Assembly: GCA_034440635.1 (NCBI GenBank)
Contig: JAOTON010001685.1
Span: 1,375,001 to 1,439,000 of the forward strand
DNA: 64,000 nucleotides
From: Lepas anatifera
Taxonomy: Eukaryota; Arthropoda; Thecostraca; Lepadidae
Direction of reading: 5' to 3'
Shown here: one piece after another, positions 11,721-21,776 of the stretch
How the letters are laid out: every line of letters starts with the position of its first letter
How positions within the stretch are numbered: position 1 is the first letter of the stretch
Notes under the pieces: model-generated
What the model was told of the DNA's origin: nothing
What the model saw: only the letters and a program-made list of their open reading frames with translations
The model's database searches: none
Made by a program: the position numbers and the translations under genes

Positions 11721-11810
11721 CTCTAATCTTTAGAATATGGAATAACAAAAATTAGGAGATATTTTTTAACACTAGCACGTCTAAATTTTATTAACGCCCC
11801 CCTCCAAATG
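11721..11810. other. Short spacer before GGCGCC array
   Basis: AT-rich spacer leading into a C-rich/G-rich palindromic start (CCCCCCTCCAAATGGGGG). Confidence 0.4.
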
Positions 11811-12640
11811 GGGGTTTGATCCCCCGAAGACATTATAATGGCCAGCACAAGAAAATCTCCACCGCCCCCTCCACTGAGTTTTCCTTAAAAAATGTTCTGC
11901 TGTCCTTTCCAGGGGGTGCCTTTCCTATCCATGGGTGCTTATTCTTTTTAGAGGGGGCGCCTTTGCTCTCGGGGGAGGGGGGCGCCTTTTGCTATCCAGG
12001 GATGCCTGTGCTAACCAGGGGGTGCATATGATATCAAGGGGCGCCGTTGATCTTCTTCGGAGGCGTCTCTGCTGTCCAGGAGGCGCCTGCGCTATCCAGG
12101 GGCACCTATGCTATCCAGAGACCCGGATCCTTTACTCAGGGGGCGGGGGCCGCCTTTTGCTGTCCAGGGGTGCCTGTGCTAACCAGGGGCGCATATGCTA
12201 TCCCGGGGTGCCGTTGCTCTTCTTTAGGGGCGTCTCTGCCGTCCAGGGGTGCCTATGCTATCCAGAGGGTGTGTTCTGTCCATGGGGCGCTTTTGGTATC
12301 AAAGGGCGTATTTGCTGTTTTGGGGGCGCCTATTCTATCCAGAGGGCGCCCCTGCTGTCCAGGGAGTGCGATTGCTATTAAAGGGAGCTTATGATATCCA
12401 GAGGGGTGCCTTTGCTCTATGGGGGAGGGGGCGCCTCTTAGTGTGCAGGAGTGCCTGTGCTAACCAGAGGGCGCCTATGCTATTCAGGGGCGTCGTTACT
12501 CCTCAATTGGGGGTGCCTTTTTCTGTCCAGGGGCGCCTCTGCTGTCTAGAGGTCGCCTTTGCTATCCAGAGGGGAGCTTTTACTCAAGGGGGTGGGCATC
12601 TTTTGCTGTCCAGGGTGCAGCTTTGATGTCAGGGGGCGCC
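11811..12640. repeat. GGCGCC-type minisatellite array 1 of element A
   Basis: Tandem degenerate units of roughly 25-30 bp around GGGGCGCCTTTGCTATCCAG. GGCGCC is itself a palindrome. Several frames stay open (11935-12381, 12047-12394), giving repetitive peptides that are a by-product of stop-poor repeats. The same unit family builds the much longer array at 31385-35290. Confidence 0.88.
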
Positions 12641-12880
12641 ATTCATATTTGAAAGTGTATTTTATTTTACACAGAGGGTACTACCCCTTCAGACAGGCGA
12701 CGTGTCTGATTTTCTCTTGACCGGCCGGGGGCGCCGGCAAAATCCAGGGGTGCCACCCAAATCCGTGAGGGCCTCCCCGTACGAGGTCAAAACCAGGTGT
12801 GCAAAAATATACTATTGTACACCATCATTTTTTCAAGGTGTGCAACTGCACACCCTGTCCTGCGGAATCCGCCGTCCCTG
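12641..12880. repeat. Inner (duplicated) terminal module of element A
   Basis: A diverged tandem duplicate of the real right-end module. It ends with GGAATCCGCCGTCCCTG at 12864-12880, the same terminus as 13402-13418. It carries a hairpin made of GGTGTGCAA (12796-12804) and TTGTACACC (12815-12823), and a further GGTGTGCAA at 12837-12845. In the outer module the same positions read GTGGTGCAA/TTGCACCAC. No 8-bp duplication matching the left flank follows this inner end. Confidence 0.8.
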
Positions 12881-13189
12881 CCACCGTTGTTCTCGGGAGG
12901 GGGGATTTCTCTCTTATCTCTCCAGGGGGCGCCTTTCTTATCAAAGGGCGCCTATTTTGTCCAGGGGGCGCCTTTTCTCTGCGGGGGGGGCACCTTTTGC
13001 TGTCAAGGGGTGCCTGTGCTAACCAGGGGGCGCATGTGATATCTAGGGGCGCCGTTTCTCTTCTTCGGAGGCGCCTCAGCTGTCCAGGAGGCGCCTACGC
13101 TTTTCAAGGGCGCCTATGCTATCCAGAGGGGCGCCTTTACTCAAGAGGGGGGCGCCTTTTGCTTTCCAGGGCGCAGTTTTGATGTCAAG
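12881..13189. repeat. GGCGCC-type minisatellite array 2 of element A
   Basis: A shorter array of the same GGCGCC/TATCCAG units between the two terminal modules. Array plus module therefore occurs twice in tandem (about 12370-12880 and 12881-13418). Confidence 0.85.
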
Positions 13190-13418
13190 GTGCGTCATTC
13201 ATGTATGAAAATGTCTTTTTCACAGAGGATCCTACCTCTTCAGGTAGGCGGTAATTAGGCTTGATTTTCTCTGACCGGCCGGGGGCGCCGGCTGAGGCCT
13301 GGGGGGGGCGCCTCCCTGGACAAAGCCAAAACAAGTGGTGCAAAAGATACTTTTGCACCACTTGAAAAAATCGAGTGGTGCAACTGCCCCACTTGCACCC
13401 TGGAATCCGCCGTCCCTG
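13190..13418. repeat. Outer terminal module and right terminal inverted repeat of element A
   Basis: Contains a perfect 14-bp hairpin with a 5-nt loop at 13332-13364, centred on GTGGTGCAA/TTGCACCAC, and another GTGGTGCAA at 13375-13383. It ends in GGAATCCGCCGTCCCTG, the inverse of the left terminus. The 9-mer matches the one at 1641-1649 in the left end, so this module, not the inner one, pairs with the left end. Confidence 0.88.
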
Positions 13419-13426
13419 CTTGCATG
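13419..13426. repeat. Right target-site duplication of element A (CTTGCATG)
   Basis: A perfect match to 1605-1612. Confidence 0.93.
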
Positions 13427-14130
13427 TAATGCAGAACAAGTGATGACATTATAACGTCATATGTCTGGAATGCTATCCCAAAGTCAAATTACTTGAAGAG
13501 CCAAGGTCAACGTCAAATTTTGGGAACTTCGTGGGCTTTAAAGGTCGTTAACCCCGGTCATTTGAGTGATGTGATCGCCATTCAGTATAGCGTATATATT
13601 ATGATGTAACGTCATAGCTAAGGTTACCCAATGCTTATTTCAAGGTGGAAGGTCACAGTCAAAGGCTGCGGGTCGTCAAAGTCGTATATTCATATCTACC
13701 CCAACGGCGCTCGTAGTTTTAGTACTAGGTGTAAACTATGGGGAAATATGGTAGTGTGAAGTCATAGGTCAATGATCTTGGATGACCTTGATCCAAAAAT
13801 TTCAGAAATAGGGCATGAGACCTTATCTTTATGGTCACAGACTATTTTTAATGGAGCAAATAATCATTCTGCAGAATCACAGCATGCTCCAATAAGTTCT
13901 GGAAGGACCGATGTTTTACCTGAAGATATTGACTCAGGTCGAGGGAACTTTGCTGTAAAGTAGATCACAATTGCCTCTACAAAGCCCTAGGCTAGTGTTT
14001 TTCTAGCCTTTTAATTTTTAAGATCTCAGGATAACCTGCCAATCCCCCTTCAGTGCGTGTTAGTGACCGACCCCTCTTCAGTGCTACTGTTAAAGAATCA
14101 TCCTTTATCTAAGGCCTCCTGCCCCACCGT
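13427..14130. repeat. AGGTCA-rich dispersed repeat, degraded
   Basis: Contains many GGTCA/TGACC words (for example around 13490-13560, 13620-13680 and 13766-13795), like the TTAA-flanked elements further right. Clear ends were not found, so it is probably an old fragment. The ORF at 13772-13963 has no recognised motif. Confidence 0.5.
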
Positions 14131-14317
14131 GGCCTTTGACACATGCATTGACGGGGGTCTGATCCCCCTTCGCCTTGACGAGGGTACTCACAGCCCAAAA
14201 CATCTAAAAAATTCACGCTAGTTGCCCAAAAGTGCTAAATGGTGTCGGGTAGCCTGACCAAGTTCTAAGGAAAGTATTCTATAATATTTGTCAGGTCAAA
14301 TCCAAGGTCACCAGAGG

Positions 14318-14571
14318 CATAGGTGGATACAGGGGAGGGGGGAAGGGGGCACGTGCCCCCCCCACCGATCAACCCTCGGCGCCCTCCTGAAAGATCGATG
14401 GCGCCCCCTGAAATGTCGCTCCCCACCCCCCCAGGATACGAAAGTCGGCGCCCACCGATAGGATTTGGCGCCCACCTGATAGGTTTTGCCGGTCATAAGT
14501 GGCGCCCCCATGGTCCGGATGGCGCCCCCGGAAAGGTGCCCCTCCGATCGGCAATCCTGGATCAGCCTATG
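14318..14571 (+). mobile_element. 254-bp hAT-like MITE rich in GGCGCC
   Basis: The ends CATAGGTGGATACAGG and CCTGGATCAGCCTATG are imperfect inverted repeats. The flanks ACCAGAGG (14310-14317) and ACCAGAAG (14572-14579) form an 8-bp duplication with one mismatch. The interior holds several GGCGCC-containing units. This is a plausible small ancestor of the long arrays. Confidence 0.7.
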
Positions 14572-14938
14572 ACCAGAAGCTAGAACACATTGCCATGATC
14601 ATGTAATGGGACGCAATGGAAATTAGGTTTTGTTCAGTCATAATATATGACGTAAAAGAGATATAACAAAGCTGATATAACACCCTGAGAGTTCTCTCAG
14701 CAAGCTGCGTTGAATGACGTACAACATGACCTTCCTAGGCCATATAATGATGACTTAACCTAGGGTCAGGTCAAACCAAGGATAAGGTCAAATTGGACGC
14801 ACCACGCATGCCATTGGAGTTAACGGATAAGACAAATCCAATAACGTCAAAATAAACGCTTTATCTCATTCCCGACAAAGTAATCGAGCTTAAACCGTTT
14901 TTTCCTCGCATTACATGGTTCGTAACTGAACTTAGATG

Positions 14939-15322
14939 CAGTGGTGGATCCAGGGGGAAGTGTATTTTCCCCGTTCTCCAAATGGAAAAGCTGGGGACAA
15001 AACTATGTTTTCCCCCTCCCAAAACTGTCGACCTCCTTTTTGCCCCGACTCATTTTTAGTGTATAATCAAGGATTTGGTCCTTCATAATTCTTAACTTCA
15101 AACATACATAGTAACTTCAGTGTAGACATCGAGGCTTGGATAGCAAAAATAAGCATATTGTGGTCACATCTTTTACGCAAACGTTTTTTTGTTGCCTTTT
15201 TTCTCTTGGGCTGGCCCCCAAACCCTACTATCTAGTTCCATTTGGCAAACTATTTCACCAGGTGACGTTTTTTCGACTTCGGCTTGCCCTCCCCCCAAAC
15301 TTACCGGCTATATCCACCACTG
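14939..15322 (+). mobile_element. 384-bp hAT-like MITE
   Basis: The ends CAGTGGTGGATCCAGG and TATATCCACCACTG are inverted. The flanks CTTAGATG (14931-14938) and CTTAGATC (15323-15330) are an 8-bp duplication with one mismatch. There is no coding capacity. Confidence 0.78.
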
Positions 15323-15645
15323 CTTAGATCATACATAGGGAAAATCCCGGAATGAGTTTCGCAGAATCCGGTAGGTCCACTACCTGATACATATTTCAGG
15401 TGGGTAAATTTAACCCTGTTCTTACTTAGGCCATTTTAAACTTTTCTGGAGGTGAGGTTATTTGACCAGCGCTGGTGATCTGACCTGAAATGACCTGGAC
15501 CTAAAATTTTTAAACGAGCTGCAAAAACAATCAGAAAATAGTACAAAGTAAAGCGGCGCTTTGCACGGCCGTTTTCGAGCCATCTGCGAAAAACCCGAGC
15601 GGGGGGGGGATACCCGCCCTTCGTTAGTTCGCGTGATAAGAGTAG

Positions 15646-17265
15646 TCTCGGGTGCCATTGCCAATGTCCCCACAGAGTAAAAAAGCAATGGCCTATCAGG
15701 ACAAGTAGGTGTGTGTAGGTCCGGGATATCATGTCGGCCGGCCCTCGGCGATAGTGTTAATAACTAACGGGCTTGTTGGACCGCAGATAGCCTTACAGGC
15801 TGCAGTGCTCAGTGCCCCCAATCAACGCCAGCCTTTTTCTATGATCAGTAGACAGATTGAACAGATTTGTCGCGACACCATCTCCCGCTTCAGCTTTCTG
15901 AAGGAAGTCCGGGTCTAGAGCCCGTGGTGGGTTATATAAGCTTTTCCTCGCGCAAACTTTTCCCGGTGTATGCCCTCAGAGTTATATAAATTCTGCAGAA
16001 TCCATTTATTCTTGACAGCAACAATGGCTATTTTCATCCATAACACCAGAGATTTGCTCATCTGTGGGCGAATGCCAGACAGATCCGTCACGCAAGCTTC
16101 CGGTAGGGTCAGGGCAGGGAGGTGAATGGTTTTCCGCCCAGCCGTTGTGGTATAGGGTGTTTTATACAAAGGAATCTGCTTCCTTTCTACGGGGTTAGAG
16201 GCGTCGCGTGTCCTGAGCACTTGCACGTGCTGGAGATACTGTATCGCACTACACATGCCTCAGCATGGTGGCACCAAACGGCAAATGCCAGAACTAAGCA
16301 AGGACAGGGGCCGTTCTTCCTTAAGAGTATTTCTACAAATTAATAATTTGGGAAGCCATTTGAAACTAATCGACTTATAGATAACTTTTTTGGTGAAGAC
16401 ATCTTGGTGATATTGCCGGGCATTCACGGATCCAACAACTAACAAGTGAGTCAGGGGCAGAAGCTGGGCTGAGATTCTGGAGAAGTGGGAGATGGCGTGT
16501 AACATGGTGGAAACAACTGTTGTGAGGGGGGATTGAACATGCACTCTGTAGCTGTTGGTAATAGTGGTGATTTCCTCTCCATTCTGCATAATTTTGTTTT
16601 TACGAGCATCACGGCAAAACTTACAAGCGTACGTACAAGCAAGGCAGGACTAGTCCCACCCAACTACTGGTTTGTTTAGCTTGAAGAGAACAAGGCAATG
16701 CAAAACGAGGGAAATTATTGTCTCTGATAAGATGGAGGTAATTATTGATATCTTCAGAATACGATGATTGTGCAGGATGTCCACAATGTGTTGACATAGT
16801 TTGAATTTTTGGTTCTTGTACATGACAGGTATAAGGTATATAGCTTGATAAAGGGAGGAAGGATAGTCCCAGCCAGTAAAGCTCTTTACTTGAGACCCTG
16901 GCCTGCATATTAAGGAGAATGCCGTTTGGCCTTCTACAGATTATCGACTTTCTTTGAATATGCTTCATTTATGTTTTAATGTTTGGAGACAAAGAAGAAA
17001 ATTGTGATATTTTTTTCGCATTTGGGAAATGTCATCGCCCCAATTAGGTCTGTTTCTCTTTTTCTTCGACCCTCTTAAGAAATTATAGTTCACGTGCCTT
17101 TATTGCTTCGCCATTCTTTTTCCAATCTTAGGCTTCGTTGCCAACAGGGGCACCGGTGCTCCTGAAAAAAAAATCTGAAAATTGAGTGAGATGAAGCTTA
17201 TTGACACAGGTCCCTACATGTCCATCTGAAGTTTTGTGCAAAGCGGTACACCCTACTAAGCATGC
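15646..17265. other. Unassigned DNA with overlapping minus-strand ORFs
   Basis: Minus-strand ORFs at 15915-16256, 16260-16589, 16451-16663 and 16621-16968 run almost end to end in shifting frames. That pattern suggests an old frameshifted coding sequence. A cysteine cluster (CKFCRDARK) can be read near 16600. I recognise no family, and there are no clear splice sites. It could be a dead transposon or a host pseudogene. Confidence 0.3.
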
Positions 17266-17381
17266 CCAGACGTACTCGAGCAAATTCAGACGTACCCGAG
17301 CGAAATCAGACGTACTCGACCAAATTCAGACGCTCTCGGAAAAAATCAGACGTACTCGAGCAAATTCAGACGTACTCGAGC
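17266..17381 (+). repeat. Left part of a 20-bp satellite, split by element B
   Basis: About six units of the 20-bp repeat ACTCGAGCAAATTCAGACGT, some with changed bases. The array stops exactly at the start of element B and resumes in phase at 35406, apart from an 8-bp overlap. Confidence 0.92.
17374..17381. repeat. Left target-site duplication of element B (ACTCGAGC)
   Basis: ACTCGAGC precedes CAGTGACGG and recurs at 35406-35413. It is also part of the satellite unit, but the phase of the array before and after the insertion fits exactly an 8-bp duplication. Confidence 0.85.
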
Positions 17382-17471
17382 CAGTGACGGATCTAGGATT
17401 TCGTTAAGGGGGGGGCCCAGGCTCGGAGGGCGCCGAACCTGGGGGGCGCCGAACTTGAGGGGCGCCAATTT

Positions 17472-18000
17472 CAGTGGCGTATCTAGCCGGTCGGTTTGGG
17501 AGGAGCAAACCAAAGTCGAAAAGCAAAAAAAAAACGTCACGCAGTAAAAAGCTGCGCTACCAATATCATTTGCCCGTAGAATTTTGGGTATTTGAGGCGA
17601 AAAGCCAAAAAAACTTCACGGGGTGAAAAATATGGGCTCGAGATACTTCTTCCTATCCAAGGCTGGCTATACTATGACTTGCTATACTATGGAGGTCTGG
17701 CTATACTATAACTGAGAATTATTGATATTTACTCCATGATTCTGATGAAGGGCTGTGCCCGAAAATATAATCTTCAGTGTTTTTTACATTTCTGGATTCG
17801 AGGGGACAGGCCAGGGAACATCTTATCAACTTATGTTCTGTTTGAAGTTGAGAGTTGGAACACCAAAATCTTGCTTATAAACTAAGAAGGAGTAGGGGAA
17901 AAAAGGAGGTCGATCGCTTTGGGGGCGAAAACGCAGCTTTGCCCCGAGCTTTTTCGTTTGGGGGAATGCCTTTTTCCCCTCCCCCTTGGATCCGCCACTG
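17472..18000 (+). mobile_element. 529-bp hAT-like MITE
   Basis: The ends CAGTGGCGTATCTAGCC and CTTGGATCCGCCACTG lie between perfect 8-bp duplications GCCAATTT (17464-17471 and 18001-18008). The interior contains one half of the foldback repeat with a hammerhead-like core (17712-17777), seen again near 59 and 61 kb. Confidence 0.88.
17712..17777 (+). ncRNA. Hammerhead-ribozyme-like core (copy 1)
   Basis: CTGATGA (17742-17748), one extra A, a 4-bp stem GGGC/GCCC with a TGT loop (17750-17760), then GAAA (17761-17764). The flanks CTGAGAATTAT (17712-17722) and ATAATCTTCAG (17767-17777) can pair at 10 of 11 positions around the core. The motif order is that of a hammerhead ribozyme. The extra A and the absence of a clear cleavage triplet make activity uncertain. 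Confidence 0.35.
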
Positions 18001-18008
18001 GCCAATTT

Positions 18009-18240
18009 AACACCCAAAAGGCGGCCAGTGTCAATGAAGAACGCGTTTAAAAAGGATTTGTAAATGCTTATTTTCATTAAAGCTTCCTCTCAGTGAGGAC
18101 ATGTTCACGTTTACCATCAAGCATATTTCGGGCCAGCTAACGACTGGTACCGTGGTAGAAAATGCTGAAAGCACCCACTGACACTAACTGAAGCACGATG
18201 AGCAAATAATACAGTTATATTCGGTCATGGTAAAAACTGA
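18009..18240. other. Short unassigned segment of element B
   Basis: No recognised feature. Confidence 0.4.
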
Positions 18241-19080
18241 GGTGTCGTATCCACCACCTCCACTTATCACAGTTGTCCTGGCTAACGGCTCAATACTGAA
18301 ATACCCGATTGACGCTAACCTGAGCCTCATAGGCCGCAGAACCTCTGCGAGCCTGGGCCCCTGAGTTTTCGGTGACTTCGATGAAGTTATTTTGAGTCCC
18401 CTCAGCTGATCTGGGACCGCTTTAGTTAACCAGGCTCTCACACTGAACTTGAAACCTATATGTCGCCGCTGAAGCCTATTAAGCTTTTTGGGCCCTTTTA
18501 TTGATATAGGGCCCCCTCAACCGGTCCTGGGCCCTCTGAGTTAAAAGCTGGAGCTCTGAGCTCTGAGCCCCAAGCTGGATTAGTGTCCCTTAAGCTGGTC
18601 GGGGTCCCCTGGGTTGGTACCGTTTTCGTTTAACTGATATAGATCCCTTCAGCTTGTTTGGGGCCCGTTGTGCGTATCTGGGCACTAGTTCGTCGAGGCA
18701 CCCAGCTAGTCTGGCCCTATTAGTTTTATGGGCCTTCTGAGCTTCTGCAGGTTCCCCTCAGAGTGTCTGGGCCCCATGAGTTGAAAATTGGACCCCTGGG
18801 TTAGTTTTGGGTTCCTGAGCTTATTTAGAAACCGTTTAAATAGGTAGGCACCCCACGCTGGTCTTGAGAATCCTGTGTTGGCGCTGAGGTCAAATGAGCT
18901 CGTCGGGGGCCCTTATGTGGGGCCCCCTTAACTGGCACGGACCCCTCAGCTGATTTTGGAGACCCAAAATTCCTCCTACCGGATTCCACCCACGCCAGAT
19001 TTCCTGACTCCCTGAGGGCCCCTGGGGGCCATTGGGGATTTTTCCCGCGATTAGCGCTAGGGCCCCTCCCCGAGACAAAG
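18241..19080. repeat. GGCCCC-type minisatellite of element B
   Basis: Degenerate units with GGGCCCCTGAG/TTGATCTGGG words, the same family as 7240-7850 in element A but more diverged. Confidence 0.75.
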
Positions 19081-19632
19081 CTTACAACATGTCTCTGTGT
19101 ATATACTCTAGCATCTGCCAGAGTTGAGCTAGAATCATTTTTAGGCACACTTCGCTTCCTCTCGTTACGGCGAATCATCAAATAATGCATAATATGACTA
19201 TACTAGGTCAAAACAAAAAAATGACCTGACCTAAGGCTTTGGTCAAGGTCACCATTTAGCCTAGTATAATCAGCATGCATATGAATCAACTCACAATAGC
19301 AGTAAAAAATGGTATCAAAATACGGGTTTTATCAATATTTCCTGCAAAGCAATTAACCAAAGTCTTAAAACCTGCTTAGGAAGCCCCAGATGAACTCTCA
19401 GAGGTAATATGTCTAAACTTGCAAACATGAACCAATAAAGAGGCCTAGGATACCATGATTTGGGGAATCCGAAGGTATTCCAAGCGGCGTCTGCAGACAT
19501 AGAGCAATTTTTCGGCAAATTTCCGTTTTACCCCATGCATTTTCAATGGAGAGGTCATGATTCGTACCTGTCCCTAGGCCATCGATGGGAAAAATCCCGC
19601 AATAAATGTATTAGTACTTTTTGGGCCCATTA
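19081..19632. repeat. Left half of an AGGTCA-rich TTAA-type repeat split by element A'
   Basis: Blocks such as ACTAGGTCAAA and TGACCTGACC (19200-19260) and CAATGGAGAGGTCATG (about 19545) match 38110-38400 in order. Homology continues on the far side of element A' at 30836, which shows that A' inserted into this repeat. Confidence 0.65.
19625..19632. repeat. Left target-site duplication of element A' (GCCCATTA)
   Basis: A perfect 8-bp match to 30828-30835. It differs from the duplication flanking element A. Confidence 0.93.
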
Positions 19633-19861
19633 CAGGGACGGCGGATTCCAGGGTGCAAGTGGGGCAGTTGCACCACTCGATTTTTTTTCAAGTGGTGCAA
19701 AAGTATCTTTTTGCACCACTTGTTTTGGCTTTGTCCAGGGAGGCGCCCCCCAGGCCTCAGCCGGCGCCCCCGGCCGGTCAGAGAAAATCAAGCCTAATTA
19801 CCGCCTACCTGAAGAGGTAGGATCCTCTGTGAAAAAGACATTTTCATACATGAATGACGCA
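19633..19861 (-). repeat. Outer terminal module of element A'
   Basis: The mirror of 13190-13418. It has the 14-bp hairpin with GTGGTGCAA/TTGCACCAC (19689-19722) next to the terminus. Confidence 0.85.
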
Positions 19862-20165
19862 CCTTGACATCAAAACTGCGCCCTGGAAAGCAAAAGGCGC
19901 CCCCTCTTGAGTAAAGGCGCCCCTCTGGATAGCATAGGCGCCCTTGAAAGCGTAGGCGCCTCCTGGACAGCTGAGGCGCCTCCGAAGAAGAGAAACGACG
20001 CCCCTAGATATCACATGCGCCCCCTGGTTAGCACAGGCACCCCTTGACAGCAAAAGGTGCCCCCCGCAGAGAAAAGGCGCCCCTGGACAAAATAGGCGCC
20101 CTTTGATAAGAAAGGCGCCCCCTGGAGAGATAAGAGAGAAATCCCCCTCCCGAGAACAACGGTGG
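19862..20165 (-). repeat. GGCGCC minisatellite 2 of element A'
   Basis: The mirror of 12881-13189. It is seen on the plus strand as repeated GGCGCCCCTGGATAGCA-type units. Confidence 0.85.
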
Positions 20166-20405
20166 CAGGGACGGCGGATTCCGCAGGACAGGGTGTGCAG
20201 TTGCACACCTTGAAAAATGATGGTGTACAATAGTATATTTTTGCACACCTGGTTTTGACCTCGTACGGGGAGGCCCTCACGGATTTGGGTGGCACCCCTG
20301 GATTTTGCCGGCGCCCCCGGCCGGTCAAGAGAAAATCAGACACGTCGCCTGTCTGAAGGGGTAGTACCCTCTGTGTAAAATAAAATACACTTTCAAATAT
20401 GAATG
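20166..20405 (-). repeat. Inner duplicated terminal module of element A'
   Basis: The mirror of 12641-12880, starting with CAGGGACGGCGGATTCCG at 20166. Its presence in both copies shows that the module duplication predates their separation. Confidence 0.8.
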
Positions 20406-21240
20406 GCGCCCCCTGACATCAAAGCTGCACCCTGGACAGCAAAAGATGCCCACCCCCTTGAGTAAAAGCTCCCCTCTGGATAGCAAAGGCGACCTCTAGA
20501 CAGCAGAGGCGCCCCTGGACAGAAAAAGGCACCCCCAATTGAGGAGTAACGACGCCCCTGAATAGCATAGGCGCCCTCTGGTTAGCACAGGCACTCCTGC
20601 ACACTAAGAGGCGCCCCTCCCCCATAGAGCAAAGGCACCCCTCTGGATATCATAAGCTCCCTTTAATAGCAATCGCACTCCCTGGACAGCAGGGGCGCCC
20701 TCTGGATAGAATAGGCGCCCCCCAAAACAGCAAATACGCCCTTTGATACCAAAAGCGCCCCATGGACAGAACACACCCTCTGGATAGCATAGGCACCCCT
20801 GGACGGCAGAGACGCCCCTAAAGAAGAGCAACGGCACCCCGGGATAGCATATGCGCCCCTGGTTAGCACAGGCACCCCTGGACAGCAAAAGGCGGCCCCC
20901 GCCCCCTGAGTAAAGGATCCGGGTCTCTGGATAGCATAGGTGCCCCTGGATAGCGCAGGCGCCTCCTGGACAGCAGAGACGCCTCCGAAGAAGATCAACG
21001 GCGCCCCTTGATATCATATGCACCCCCTGGTTAGCACAGGCATCCCTGGATAGCAAAAGGCGCCCCCCTCCCCCGAGAGCAAAGGCGCCCCCTCTAAAAG
21101 AATAAGCACCCATGGATAGGAAAGGCACCCCCTGGAAAGGACAGCAGAACATTTTTTAAGGAAAACTCAGTGGAGGGGGCGGTGGAGATTTTCTTGTGCT
21201 GGCCATTATAATGTCTTCGGGGGATCAAACCCCCATTTGG
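20406..21240 (-). repeat. GGCGCC minisatellite 1 of element A'
   Basis: The mirror of 11811-12640, with the same unit order. The long minus-strand ORFs here (for example 20604-21152) are translated repeats. Confidence 0.87.
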
Positions 21241-21320
21241 AGGGGGCGTTAATAAAATTTAGACGTGCTAGTGTTAAAAAATATCTCCTAATTTTTGTTA
21301 TTCCATATTCTAAAGATTAG

Positions 21321-21776
21321 AGATGCTGCCCTGGACTGCGGGTTTTTTTAACGGAAAAAGGCCAAACCGGGTTTGCGAAAAGGCCAAAAGGTTCAAATTG
21401 TATTTGCACTAAAAAATCTTGTTTTTTATAAATTTCGTCCAAGTTCTTCCCAGTACGGCTGTTGGAGTCTGAGTCTCATTACAGTCCTCAAGGGACTTGT
21501 CACGGAGACCGCGACCCCACCACCCGAACGAGTAACGCCCACAATGAAGGGTTGATTTAGAAGCCAAAGTTTAACCTCCCACAAAGCACAGGGATGGCCG
21601 CCTCGCTCAGGTCACCCTCTCATCAGTCAGTTGCCAGCCGACCTACGTCGGGCAAACGATTGAGCGCCGGAGCGTCTCAGGGAACCGATCTCAAGCCTGG
21701 ACATGCACTGCCACTGCATGCTTCTCAGCAGCGGGCCGGAGCCCGACGCTCTACCAACCGAGCAACCGGGGCGGCC
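21321..21776 (-). repeat. tRNA-derived SINE in element A' (mirror copy)
   Basis: The mirror of 11265-11720, with the A box at about 21753-21764 and the B box near 21680-21690 on the minus strand. Confidence 0.6.

Larger units (their letters stand above)
1613..13418 (+). mobile_element. Element A: 11.8-kb hAT-like DNA transposon, non-autonomous
   Basis: Seen: the ends are inverted copies of CAGRGACGGCGGATTCCA (left at 1613, right end reading inward from 13418), and the element is flanked by a perfect 8-bp duplication CTTGCATG. Known: CAGNG termini with 8-bp duplications are the hAT signature. No transposase ORF is visible, so mobilisation was probably in trans. Inside, left to right, are a degraded plus-strand non-LTR retrotransposon, a tRNA-like SINE head, a convergent minus-strand non-LTR fragment, a GGCCCC-type minisatellite of about 3 kb, a second SINE, GGCGCC-type minisatellites, and two successive terminal modules. 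A second, nearly identical copy lies inverted at 19633-30827 with its own different duplication, so the content was already assembled before it moved. Plus orientation is arbitrary. Confidence 0.92.
14131..15645. mobile_element. Old copy of the AGGTCA-rich TTAA-type element, with two nested MITEs
   Basis: The left end near 14138 (CATGCATTGACGGGGG) and the right end near 15600-15645 (GGGTA/TACCCGCCC then GCGTGATAA) match, in degraded form, the ends of the element at 37811-38642. Interior blocks (14590-14930 and 15390-15520) match 38040-38170 and 38400-38520 in order. The flanking TTAA is no longer intact on either side. Two smaller hAT-like MITEs are inserted in it. Confidence 0.55.

Noticed and set aside
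11935..12381. Long ORFs in the GGCGCC arrays (also 20604-21152 and 33674-34090)
   Set aside because: Repeat translation. Several overlapping frames are open at once and no domain is seen.
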